Source of the DNA: Herbidospora daliensis
Lineage (GTDB): Bacteria > Actinomycetota > Actinomycetes > Streptosporangiales > Streptosporangiaceae
Direction: 5' to 3'
Length of the DNA: 64,000 nucleotides
Assembly: GCF_001570585.1 (NCBI RefSeq)
Contig: NZ_BBXF01000004.1
Coordinates: 554,746-618,745 of the forward strand
In this document: in pieces, positions 26,993 through 34,263 of the stretch
How the letters are laid out: each line of letters starts with the position of its first letter
Position numbering within the stretch: the first letter of the stretch is position 1
The notes under the pieces: generated by a model
The model's input: only the letters and a program-made list of their open reading frames with translations
Databases searched by the model: none
Told to the model about the DNA's origin: nothing
Position numbers and translations under genes: made by a program

Positions 26993-28132
26993 GTGGACAA
27001 GCGCGCACGTCTGGGTCTCGTGACCGCCGGCATCGCCGGATCCGCCGTTCTGGTGGCGTTACCGGCGAACGCCTCGCCCGCCGACGGACCCACGGTCTCC
27101 GTGGCAGACGCCGACAACATCGCGGGCTTCTGGTTCCGCAGCAACAGCAAGGCGCTCAAGGCCGCCACCCAGTGGGGCCCCGACGCCGAGACGGTCGCCA
27201 AGGTGGCCAAGCTGTCCTCCAAGGGCGGTCCCTCGGCCGACGGCAAGGCCGGCACCGTCTCCCCGACCGGGCCCGGCGGCCAGGCGGGCAAGTCCAAGAA
27301 CATCAACATCCCCAAGACGCTGGGCAAGGTCTTCTTCCGCAAGAACGGCAAGACCTACTGGTGCTCGGCGAGCTCGATCCAGGCCAAGTACAAGAACCTG
27401 GTCGCCACCGCGGGCCACTGCGTCTTCGACACCGACGACAACGACCACATGCTCGACCAGTGGATCTTCGTCCCGGGCTATTACCAGGGCAAGGCCCCCT
27501 GGGGTGTCTACGTCGCCAAGCAGGGCTTCACGCACTACGACTTCGACGTCTACGAGGACTACGACCGCGACTACGCGTTCGTCACGGTCTACAACGGCGT
27601 CAGGTTCGAGGCCAACCGGGCCGTGTCCGAGAAGCAGTACAAGGGCCACGGCGGCGTCAAGTGGCGCGACAAGGGCAAGTGGTGGATCCTCACCGTCAAG
27701 GACGCCGGCCGCCTCGGCGACAACGTCGGCGGCCAGGGCCTGGCCTACAACCAGAAGGTCGGCGCCGGCGCGGTCTACGCCTTCGGCTACCCGGCGGCCC
27801 GGCACCCCGACGGCAACAAGGCGTTCACCGGGGTCACCCCGAAGTGGTGCTACGGCAAGCCGAACCGTGAGGTCACCGACGCCGGGCTCAAGATCGAGGA
27901 GCAGATCGCGATCACCTGCTCGATGACGCCGGGCGCCGACGGCGGCCCGTGGCTGCTGAAGTACAGCAACGCCCGCCGCCTCGGCTACGTCAACGGCGTG
28001 ACGAGCGCCTTCGCCGACTCCAACGGCAACGACCGCATCGACAAGATCACCTCGCCCTACTTCGACGGCGAGACGTACGACGTCTACAAGGCCGCGGCCA
28101 GCAATTGGTCGGGCAGCATCGTCAAGAAGTAA
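26993..28132 (+). CDS. Secreted trypsin-fold protein TL11, catalytic Ser replaced by Asp
   Basis: A 379-residue protein, signal peptide to about residue 26 (PANAS). His142 (TAGHC) and Asp193 (YDRDYAFVTV) are present, and the oxyanion-hole glycines remain, but the nucleophile position is Asp316 (GADGGPW). Both cysteine pairs are kept (KWCYG, ITCSM). This is a different route to inactivation from TL4-TL9. The insert before DAGRLGDN is about 30 residues. The GTG start follows GGGAGGAAAAGGAGG. The loop DSNGNDRID is retained. Probably not a classical serine protease; a binding role is inferred. Confidence 0.88.
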   Translation: MDKRARLGLVTAGIAGSAVLVALPANASPADGPTVSVADADNIAGFWFRSNSKALKAATQWGPDAETVAKVAKLSSKGGPSADGKAGTVSPTGPGGQAGKSKNINIPKTLGKVFFRKNGKTYWCSASSIQAKYKNLVATAGHCVFDTDDNDHMLDQWIFVPGYYQGKAPWGVYVAKQGFTHYDFDVYEDYDRDYAFVTVYNGVRFEANRAVSEKQYKGHGGVKWRDKGKWWILTVKDAGRLGDNVGGQGLAYNQKVGAGAVYAFGYPAARHPDGNKAFTGVTPKWCYGKPNREVTDAGLKIEEQIAITCSMTPGADGGPWLLKYSNARRLGYVNGVTSAFADSNGNDRIDKITSPYFDGETYDVYKAAASNWSGSIVKK

Positions 28133-28142
28133 CGCCGAACGG

Positions 28143-28174
28143 AAAGGCCCGGCCTCGGGGGAGGCCGGGCCTTT
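28143..28174 (+). terminator. Terminator after TL11
   Basis: AAAGGCCCGGCCTC and GAGGCCGGGCCTTT arms. It lies between convergent genes and may serve both. Confidence 0.9.
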
Positions 28175-28181
28175 CGGCGTC

Positions 28182-29357
28182 CTACCGGCGGGCCACGCCG
28201 TCCTTGCGGGCCTGGTCGGCCACCGCGCGGGTGACGGCCGGGGCGACCCGGTCGTCGAACGGCGAGGGGATGATGTTGTCGGGCCGCACGTCGTCGCCCA
28301 CGACCCCGGCGAGCGCCTCGGCGGCGGCGATCTTCATGTTCTCGGTGATCGTGGTCGCCCGCACGTCGAGCGCGCCCCGGAACACCCCGGGGAAGGCCAG
28401 CACGTTGTTGATCTGGTTGGGGAAGTCGGACCGCCCGGTCGCCACCACGGCGGCGTGCCTGGCGGCCACCTGGGGGTGCACCTCGGGCGTCGGGTTCGAC
28501 AGGGCGAACACGATGGCGTCCTGCGACATCGAGGCGATGGCCTGCTCCGACACCGTCGAGCCGGACAACCCGATGAACACGTCGGCCCCGGCGAGCGCCG
28601 ACTCGGTCGAGCCGGTCAGCCCGGCCTTGTTCGTGTCGCGGGCGAGCGCGGTCTTGTACGGGTTCATGCCGGCCCGGCCCTCGAAGATGAGGCCCTTGCT
28701 GTCGGACACCGCGATGTCGCCGATGCCCGCGTTGAGCAGCATGCGGGTCACCGCGACTCCCGACGCGCCGGCGCCCGCGACCACGACCCGCAGCTCGCCG
28801 AGGCGGCGGCCGGTGACCCGGGCGGCGTTGGTGAGCGCGGCGGTCGCGACGATCGCGGTGCCGTGCTGGTCGTCGTGGAAGACCGGGATCGACAGCAGCT
28901 CCCGCAGCCGGTCTTCGATCTCGAAGCACCGGGGGGCGCTGATGTCCTCCAGGTTGATGCCGCCGAAGGAGGGAGCGAGCCGCACGACGGTCTCGACGAT
29001 CTCGTCGACGCCGGTGCAGTCGAGGCAGATCGGCACCGAGTCGACCCCGCCGAACTCCTTGAACAGCAGCGACTTGCCCTCCATGACGGGCATCGCGCCG
29101 GCCGGGCCGATGTCGCCGAGCCCCAGCACGGCGGTGCCGTCGGTGACCACGGCGACCACGTTGGAGACCCACGTGTATTCGTTGACGAGCTCGGGCGAAT
29201 CGGCGATGGCCGAGCAGACGCGGGCCACGCCGGGCGTGTAGGCGAGCGACAGATCGTCGGCGTTTCGGACCGGGATGGTGGCTCTGACCTCTAGCTTTCC
29301 GCCGCGGTGCAGCGCGAAGGCCGGATCGAGGTCGAGGGCTTCGAGGGAAGCAGTCAT
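28182..29357 (-). CDS. NAD(P)-dependent malic enzyme
   Basis: A 391-residue malic enzyme of the short bacterial type. It converts malate to pyruvate and CO2. The N-terminal malic domain has LAYTPGVARVC and the catalytic Lys segment VMEGKSLLFKEFGG, with metal ligands in CFEIEDRL and PVFHDDQHGTA. The Rossmann site is VVVAGAGASGVAVTRMLL near residue 190, and SNPTPEVHP is another family mark. ATG 29357 is chosen as the first Met of the conserved N-terminus; AGGGGT lies upstream. It stands alone between the trypsin-like array and a regulator gene. Cofactor preference cannot be told. Confidence 0.92.
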   Translation of the reverse strand: MTASLEALDLDPAFALHRGGKLEVRATIPVRNADDLSLAYTPGVARVCSAIADSPELVNEYTWVSNVVAVVTDGTAVLGLGDIGPAGAMPVMEGKSLLFKEFGGVDSVPICLDCTGVDEIVETVVRLAPSFGGINLEDISAPRCFEIEDRLRELLSIPVFHDDQHGTAIVATAALTNAARVTGRRLGELRVVVAGAGASGVAVTRMLLNAGIGDIAVSDSKGLIFEGRAGMNPYKTALARDTNKAGLTGSTESALAGADVFIGLSGSTVSEQAIASMSQDAIVFALSNPTPEVHPQVAARHAAVVATGRSDFPNQINNVLAFPGVFRGALDVRATTITENMKIAAAEALAGVVGDDVRPDNIIPSPFDDRVAPAVTRAVADQARKDGVARR

Positions 29358-29583
29358 TACGCTGACCCCTGATGTCTGGTGACGGACACAACACAGACCG
29401 TTACGAGACGAGGGCCCGCGGCATGGATAGACACCGGAACCGTCGTCGTTGACGGCCGTCTCGGGCACGGGGGTCACCCGTTGCCCTAGTGTGCCACATG
29501 CTGAGACGGCCCTCGCGGTCAGATACTCCGCAGCCGATTCGCCTTTGATGCCCTGACAATCTCTTTGGAACTTTCCGTCCCTG

Positions 29584-29616
29584 TGTAATACTCAATGTCC
29601 AGAGTCACCTATTACA
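29584..29616 (+). promoter_or_regulatory. Promoter with inverted repeat upstream of the CGNR gene
   Basis: TGTAATA (29584-29590) and TATTACA (29610-29616) are exact complements, with CTC and GAG paired inside. TAATAC at 29586-29591 fits a -10 element, so the repeat spans the likely transcription start. Suits an operator, possibly for autoregulation. Confidence 0.45.
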
Positions 29617-29625
29617 GGGTTCCCC

Positions 29626-30171
29626 GTGGACTTGACCTCCTATGCCGAACTGGCCGTCCTCCTCGTCAACCGCCGGGACGATCTGAAGACCCTCGACGGG
29701 CTGCGCGGCCTGCTGGCCGAGACCGGCCGGACCGAGGCCGCCGGGCGGGCGACCCGGCGCGACCTCGACCACGTCATCGAGCTGCGCGACGAGCTGACCG
29801 AGGTGTTCGAGTCGGCCGCCGAAGGCAACGAGGAAGACGTGGTCCAGCGCCTCAACGGGCTGCTGGTGCGCCATCCCGTCCACCCCCAGATCGCCGGCCA
29901 CGACGGCCAGCCCTGGCACATGCACCTGACCGAGGGCGGCCGGGTCGGCGACACCGTCGCGGTCGGGTCGGTGATGGGCCTGGCGAGCGTGGTCACCGGC
30001 CTCGGGGTCAACCGGCTGGGCCTCTGCCAGGCCACCCCGTGCCGCAACGCCTATCTCGACACCTCGTCGAACAGGTCGCGCCGCTACTGCTCGGAACGCT
30101 GCGCCAGCCGGGCCAACGTGGCCGCCTACCGGGCCAGGAAACGCGGCCCCAAGGCGAGTGACGGCCAGTAA
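29626..30171 (+). CDS. CGNR zinc-finger (ABATE-type) regulator
   Basis: A 181-residue protein. The N-terminal helical region (about 1-125) is of the ABATE type thought to sense a ligand. The C-terminal zinc finger (about 130-175) carries LGLCQATPCRNAYLD and RYCSERCASRANVAAYRAR, the CxxxxC...C-xxx-C arrangement with the family's closing ARKR. Such proteins are predicted stress-linked DNA-binding regulators. GTG 29626 is used. The last 46 bases overlap the 3' end of the maturation protease gene on the other strand. Confidence 0.85.
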   Translation: MDLTSYAELAVLLVNRRDDLKTLDGLRGLLAETGRTEAAGRATRRDLDHVIELRDELTEVFESAAEGNEEDVVQRLNGLLVRHPVHPQIAGHDGQPWHMHLTEGGRVGDTVAVGSVMGLASVVTGLGVNRLGLCQATPCRNAYLDTSSNRSRRYCSERCASRANVAAYRARKRGPKASDGQ

Positions 30172-30440
30172 CGGCCGACCACCTTCCCGACGATCCGGTC
30201 CTGGGGAATCGCGCCGAAGTCCCACGAGTCCCGGCGGCCGGGCGCGCTCTGGTTGTCGCTCTCCAGCCACCAGCCCTCGTCGGTCCACCGGAACACCCTT
30301 TTGACGATGAGGTTCCCGGGTAGCCGAGCGATCACGACGTCTCCCGGACGGATCTTCGCGTTGCGGCGGACCACCAGGCAATCGCCCGGCCGCAGGGCCG
30401 GAAGCATGGAATCCCCGGTCACCCGGACGCTGGTGAACAT
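30126..30440 (-). CDS. sodX: Nickel superoxide dismutase maturation protease (S26 family)
   Basis: A 104-residue S26 signal-peptidase-like protease. The nucleophile is the Ser in VTGDSMLPALRPGD, and the general base Lys is expected in VIARLPGNLIVKRV. Position next to the divergent sodN gene and the small size without a membrane anchor match SodX/SodF-type proteases that remove the leader of nickel SOD so that His1 and the nickel hook are exposed. The start is 57 bases from sodN. Its 3' end overlaps the CGNR gene tail-to-tail by 46 bases. Confidence 0.88.
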   Translation of the reverse strand: MFTSVRVTGDSMLPALRPGDCLVVRRNAKIRPGDVVIARLPGNLIVKRVFRWTDEGWWLESDNQSAPGRRDSWDFGAIPQDRIVGKVVGRYWPSLALGPRFLAR

Positions 30441-30497
30441 GATCCACCTCGGAGCAGTAATGTCGGAACCGCAGCCACTCAGACGAAAGGAACCCCG

Positions 30498-30884
30498 ATG
30501 CTTGCCAAGCACGTGGCATCGGCCCATTGTGACCTGCCGTGCGGTGTCTACGACCCCGCCCAGGCGCGTATCGAGGCCGAATCGGTCAAGGCCATCATGC
30601 AGAAGTACGCCGACAACGACGACCCGGTGTTCCGCTCGCGCGCCCTCACGATCAAGGAGGAGCGGGCCGAGCTGGTCAAGCACCACCTGTGGGTGCTCTG
30701 GACCGACTACTTCAAGCCCCCGCACCTGGAGGCGCACCCGCAGCTCCACCAGCTCTTCTGGGACGCCACCAAGCTCGCCGGCGCCGCCGGCGCCAAGGGC
30801 ACCGTCGACGTCGCCAAGGCCGACGACCTCCTGGGCAAGATCGACGAGATCGCGAAGATCTTCTGGGAGACGAAGGCCGCGTAG
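30498..30884 (+). CDS. sodN: Nickel-type superoxide dismutase
   Basis: A 128-residue precursor. The mature N-terminus starts at HCDLPCGVYDPAQARIEA, the nickel hook where His1, Cys2 and Cys6 bind nickel; the preceding MLAKHVASA is the leader removed by the divergent protease. The rest is the four-helix bundle of nickel SOD (ALTIKEERAELVKHHLWVLW). It detoxifies superoxide in the cytoplasm. AAAGGAA precedes the ATG. A 10-pair inverted repeat after the stop (30896-30937) may end transcription. Confidence 0.96.
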   Translation: MLAKHVASAHCDLPCGVYDPAQARIEAESVKAIMQKYADNDDPVFRSRALTIKEERAELVKHHLWVLWTDYFKPPHLEAHPQLHQLFWDATKLAGAAGAKGTVDVAKADDLLGKIDEIAKIFWETKAA

Positions 30885-30895
30885 CCTTTCCGCCC

Positions 30896-30937
30896 CGGAC
30901 CCCGCGCGATCTCTTGGAGCTTTCCGTGCGGGGTCCG
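30896..30937 (+). terminator. Possible terminator after sodN
   Basis: CGGACCCCGC and GCGGGGTCCG are exact complements with a 22-base loop. No clear T run follows, so the call is moderate. Confidence 0.5.
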
Positions 30938-31042
30938 CGCATTTCCGGCATCGGCGCGTCCAAGCCGAGCAATCGCGGTCGAGTGGCGGTAGGTTGCAAA
31001 CATGCGGCCCCGCGAGATGTGGCCGGCAGGGCAAGGAGGATC

Positions 31043-31462
31043 GTGACCGACGCAACTGATGTCACAGGGGATCTGGCCGGGATCCGCGACGCCGTGAGCG
31101 TACGGCTTCCGGCGGCCAGCGCCTATCTGTCCGTGTTGCGGACCGCGACAGCAGGTCTGGCGGCACGGCTCGACTTCACCATCGACGAGATGGAAGATCT
31201 GCGGATCGCCGTCGACGAGGCGTGCGCGATGTTGCTGCGCCACGCCGTCCCCGGCACCGACCTGATCGCGGAGTTCGAGCTGACCGGGCAGGAGATGTCG
31301 ATCCGGGTCGAGGTCACCACCGTCGGGATCGCCGAGCCCAAACGCGATGACTTCGCCTGGATGGTGCTCACCGCGCTCGCCGACGACGTCGATGCCGTGT
31401 CCTCCCCCGATCACATGGCGATCGTGCTGCGCAAGCGGCGAGGCGCGGCGAGGCCGGCGTGA
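31043..31462 (+). CDS. Anti-sigma factor (RsbW/UsfX-like)
   Basis: A 139-residue GHKL-type anti-sigma factor. The helix LRIAVDEACAMLLRHAVPGT matches the N-box region of RsbW-like kinases, but the usual Asn is missing (AMLLRH instead of ANxxRH), and no clear DxGxG loop is seen. ATP-dependent kinase activity is therefore doubtful; binding of the sigma factor may be enough. The GTG start has an AAGGAGGA site. Its TGA overlaps the GTG of the sigma factor gene, so both are made together in a partner-switching module. No anti-anti-sigma gene is adjacent. Confidence 0.8.
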   Translation: MTDATDVTGDLAGIRDAVSVRLPAASAYLSVLRTATAGLAARLDFTIDEMEDLRIAVDEACAMLLRHAVPGTDLIAEFELTGQEMSIRVEVTTVGIAEPKRDDFAWMVLTALADDVDAVSSPDHMAIVLRKRRGAARPA

Positions 31463-32259
31463 CGGAAAGGACCCGTGCCATGGCCACCAGCGACTCCGGA
31501 GTCCCGGATCGGGTGCGCGCGCGCAGCCTCTTCGGGGAGCTCGCTGAGCTGCCGGCCGACGACCCGCGCCGCCAGCGCATCCGCGACGAGCTCGTGGAGC
31601 TGCACCTTCCGCTGGTGGAATACCTCGCCCGCCGGTTCCGCAACCGCGGCGAGTGGCTCGACGACCTGACCCAGGTGGCCACGATCGGCCTGATCAAGTC
31701 GATCGACCGGTTCGACCTGGCCCGGGGGGTCGAGTTCTCGACCTACGCCACCCCGACCATCGTCGGCGAGATCAAGCGCCACTTCCGCGACAAGGGCTGG
31801 GCGGTCCGCGTGCCGCGCCGCCTGCAGGAGCTGAAGCTGTCGCTCACCAAGGCGATCAGCGAGCTCTCGCAGCGCGAGGGCCGGGCGCCCACGGTGGCCG
31901 AGCTGGCCGCCCATCTCCAGATGACCGAGGAAGAGGTGCTGGAGGGCCTCGAGTCGGCCAACGCCTACTCGACGGTCTCGCTCGACGCGCCCGACTCGGG
32001 CGACGACGACGCGCCGGCGGTCTCCGACTCACTCGGCATCGTCGACGAGTCGCTGGAGGGCGTCGAATACCGCGAGTCGCTGAAGCCGCTGCTGGAGCGC
32101 CTGCCGCCGCGGGAGAAGCGCATCCTGCTGCTGCGGTTCTTCGGCAACATGACCCAGTCGCAGATCGCCACCGAGCTGGGCATCTCGCAGATGCACGTGT
32201 CGCGTCTGCTGGCCCGCACCCTCGCGCAGCTGCGCGAGGGCCTCACGGCGGAAGACTGA
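31459..32259 (+). CDS. sigF: SigB/SigF/SigG family RNA polymerase sigma factor
   Basis: A 266-residue sigma-70 factor of the SigF group. Region 2 (HLPLVEYLARRFRNRGEWLD, then FSTYATPTIVGEIKRHFRD) spans about 45-115, region 3 follows, and region 4 (LPPREKRILLLRFFGNMTQS with a helix-turn-helix at ELGISQMHVSRLLARTL) ends near 260. Regulated by the overlapping anti-sigma gene upstream. It probably directs stress or developmental genes. GTG 31459 is the coupled start; an ATG at 31480 is an alternative. Confidence 0.93.
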   Translation: MTERTRAMATSDSGVPDRVRARSLFGELAELPADDPRRQRIRDELVELHLPLVEYLARRFRNRGEWLDDLTQVATIGLIKSIDRFDLARGVEFSTYATPTIVGEIKRHFRDKGWAVRVPRRLQELKLSLTKAISELSQREGRAPTVAELAAHLQMTEEEVLEGLESANAYSTVSLDAPDSGDDDAPAVSDSLGIVDESLEGVEYRESLKPLLERLPPREKRILLLRFFGNMTQSQIATELGISQMHVSRLLARTLAQLREGLTAED

Positions 32260-32268
32260 CGATCCACT

Positions 32269-32306
32269 TCGGCCGGCGTCGCGAGACGCCGGCCGACCCC
32301 TTTTCC
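32269..32306 (+). terminator. Terminator after sigF
   Basis: Perfect 12-pair stem TCGGCCGGCGTC / GACGCCGGCCGA, loop GCGA, followed by CCCCTTTT. Lies between convergent genes. Confidence 0.9.
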
Positions 32307-32311
32307 GGCCG

Positions 32312-32716
32312 CTAGACGTCGCCCATGAGGGCGTGGGTCGAGGGCGGCGCGAGAAGAGTGACGAGAATCACGACGGCCGCCACGATGAGTGGCACCCCCC
32401 AGGCGAGCTGCCCCGCCTGGATCAGCGTGATCGCCAGCAGCCCGGCGAAGATCTGGGTGACCACAGCGGGCCCCCGGCTCCACCGCATCAGCTGGAGGAT
32501 CCCCCACGCGACCCAGACCAGGCCGGCGCCCACGGCCAGCGCGAACGCCGCCAGCACGAGCGAGCTCATGACGTCGCCGGCCCCGCCGAGCAGGGTCTCG
32601 TAAGCGACCCAGCTGCCGATCGCGACGGCGGCCAGTCCTTCGATCGCGACGGCGCCCGCCGCGACGAGGAGGGTGAACGGACGGTTCTGCACAGTTGGTG
32701 AGACTACCCGTCGCAT
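32312..32716 (-). CDS. Small integral membrane protein of unknown function
   Basis: A 134-residue protein with four predicted membrane helices: LLVAAGAVAIEGLAAVAIGS, VLAAFALAVGAGLVWVAWG, AVVTQIFAGLLAITLIQAG and VPLIVAAVVILVTLLAPP. The loops are short and it has no recognised domain. ATG 32716 is chosen to leave 11 bases to the divergent lipid kinase start at 32728; an ATG at 32737 would run into that gene. Function unknown. Confidence 0.7.
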   Translation of the reverse strand: MRRVVSPTVQNRPFTLLVAAGAVAIEGLAAVAIGSWVAYETLLGGAGDVMSSLVLAAFALAVGAGLVWVAWGILQLMRWSRGPAVVTQIFAGLLAITLIQAGQLAWGVPLIVAAVVILVTLLAPPSTHALMGDV

Positions 32717-32727
32717 AACCTTCAGGC

Positions 32728-33681
32728 ATGCGGGCACTTCTGCTGGTCAACCCCAAGGCGACCTCGACCAACCGGCGCACGCTCGACGTCCTGCTGCGGG
32801 CGCTCGGGGCGGCGGTCGACCTGGAGGTCGCCGAGACCGGATACCGGGGTCACGCGTCGGTGCTGGCCGCCCATGCCAAGGAGAAGGGCTTCGACGCGGT
32901 GGCCGTCCTCGGGGGCGACGGGACGGTCAACGAGGTCGCCAACGGGCTGATGGCGGTCGACGACCGGGCCAAGATGATCATCATTCCGGGCGGCAGCGCC
33001 AACGTGCTGGCGCGCGCGCTGGGCCTGCCGAACAATCCGGTCGAGGCGACCGGCGCGGTCCTCGAGGCGCTGCGTGAGGGCCGCTCGCGGACGATCAGCC
33101 TCGGGCTGGCCGAATGGGATGTTAGCGATTCCGGCACCGGGGCAGGGGTCGAGTCTCGCTACTTCACATTCTGTGCCGACCTCGGCTGGGACGCCGAGGT
33201 CATCAGGGCCGTCGAAGGCCTGCGCAGCGCCGGTTACCGGGCTTCGCCGACGCTGTACATGCAGACGGCCCTGCGGCACTACCTCATGACCGACCGGCGG
33301 CATCCGGCGATGACCCTGACCCGGCCGGGGCAGCGCGACGTACCGGGGATCTTCCTGGCGATCGTGTCGAACACCGCGCCCTGGACGTTCGTCGGGAGCC
33401 GGCCGGTCAACCCGACTCCGTGGGCCGGATTCGACACCGGCCTCGATCTGCTGGCGATGACGAAACTGCGGCTGCCGGCCGTGGTGAACCTGCTCCGGCA
33501 GATCGTCGGCGACCCTCAGGGATTGCCGACGGGTAAACACCTCGTTCAAGCACATGACGAGAGTGTTTTCACGATCGAGGCGGCGCGGCCCATCGCACTT
33601 CAGCTTGACGGCGACTACCTGGGAGAACGGGAAAGGGTGACATTTCGCTCTATCCCGGACGCGTTACAAGTTCTGGTCTAG
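32728..33681 (+). CDS. Diacylglycerol kinase family lipid kinase
   Basis: A 317-residue lipid kinase. The nucleotide-binding motif VAVLGGDGTVNEVANGL lies near residue 70 and the second site IIPGGSANVLAR near 90. The C-terminal beta-rich domain ends with PIALQLDGDYLGER, another family signature. Such enzymes phosphorylate diacylglycerol or related lipids (DgkB/YegS group) at the inner membrane face. It stands alone, transcribed away from the small membrane protein. Confidence 0.92.
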   Translation: MRALLLVNPKATSTNRRTLDVLLRALGAAVDLEVAETGYRGHASVLAAHAKEKGFDAVAVLGGDGTVNEVANGLMAVDDRAKMIIIPGGSANVLARALGLPNNPVEATGAVLEALREGRSRTISLGLAEWDVSDSGTGAGVESRYFTFCADLGWDAEVIRAVEGLRSAGYRASPTLYMQTALRHYLMTDRRHPAMTLTRPGQRDVPGIFLAIVSNTAPWTFVGSRPVNPTPWAGFDTGLDLLAMTKLRLPAVVNLLRQIVGDPQGLPTGKHLVQAHDESVFTIEAARPIALQLDGDYLGERERVTFRSIPDALQVLV

Positions 33682-33893
33682 ACAGTTACAAGCGGTCATA
33701 GTGTGACGCATCCGACAGCTAGGACCCGCAAAACCTTCCCCCAAACCTCTTGTGTGCTGTAGGAGTGGCTGAAAAGCTGAACGCGACGTCGGAACGTAGG
33801 ACCTTTCGAGAGCCACAGCTCACGCCAAGGTTCCCGGCGATCGTCATCGCGAATCTCGTCCCTCAACTTTTCGGGCGGCCGTTCGCGTCAGTT

Positions 33894-33909
33894 AGTGAAT
33901 CTGTTCACA
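33894..33909 (+). promoter_or_regulatory. Crp-type box upstream of whiB1
   Basis: AGTGAATCTGTTCACA fits TGTGA-N6-TCACA with one mismatch and lies 46 bases before the whiB1 ATG. Crp control of whiB1 is documented in mycobacteria. The rest of the 274-base gap after the lipid kinase gene holds no gene that I can support. Confidence 0.65.
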
Positions 33910-33955
33910 AAGGTGCAGGAGCCGCCCAGGCTCCACTTACGAAGGAGTGGAACGC

Positions 33956-34210
33956 ATGGACTGGCGCCACCGCGCTGCCTGCCGTGACGTGGACCCCGAG
34001 CTGTTCTTCCCGATCGGCAACACCGGGCCCGCGTTGATGCAGATTGAAGAGGCCAAGCAGGTCTGCCGTCAGTGCACGGTCAGCGAACTGTGCCTGAAGT
34101 GGGCTCTGGAGTCGGCGCAGGACGCCGGCGTCTGGGGCGGCCTCAGTGAGGACGAGCGTCGCGCTCTCAAGCGCCGCACCGCCCGGGCCCGCGCCCGTGC
34201 CAACGTCTGA
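33956..34210 (+). CDS. whiB1: WhiB1 iron-sulfur transcriptional regulator
   Basis: An 84-residue Wbl protein, the same length as mycobacterial WhiB1. Cys9, Cys37, Cys40 and Cys46 (AACRD, VCRQC, LC) should bind a [4Fe-4S] cluster that reacts with NO. GVWGGLSEDERRALKRR is the turn and basic tail used to contact DNA and the sigma factor. The ATG at 33956 follows GAAGGAG. Location next to pdtaS on the opposite strand matches M. tuberculosis Rv3219/Rv3220c. Confidence 0.96.
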   Translation: MDWRHRAACRDVDPELFFPIGNTGPALMQIEEAKQVCRQCTVSELCLKWALESAQDAGVWGGLSEDERRALKRRTARARARANV

Positions 34211-34235
34211 CCACATACAACCGAATTAGAGCGCG

Positions 34236-34263
34236 CCCGTATTGCGCGAATATTGCGCACGGG
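34236..34263. terminator. Possible bidirectional terminator between whiB1 and pdtaS
   Basis: CCCGT and ACGGG close a loop that contains GCGCGAATATTGCGC, itself an imperfect hairpin. The 53-base gap separates convergent genes. Confidence 0.45.

Noticed and set aside
12737..28132. Pseudogene decay as an explanation for loss of catalytic residues
   Set aside because: No frameshifts or stops occur, signal peptides and fold motifs are intact, and the same substitutions recur, so the genes look selected.
33668..33685. CTGGTCTAGAC resembling half of a DasR (dre) site at the end of the lipid kinase gene
   Set aside because: It coincides with the last codons and stop, is not upstream of a suitable gene, and the second half does not match.
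33750..34037. 95-codon ORF upstream of and into whiB1
   Set aside because: It crosses the whiB1 promoter and Crp box in a different frame and lacks a domain or good start.
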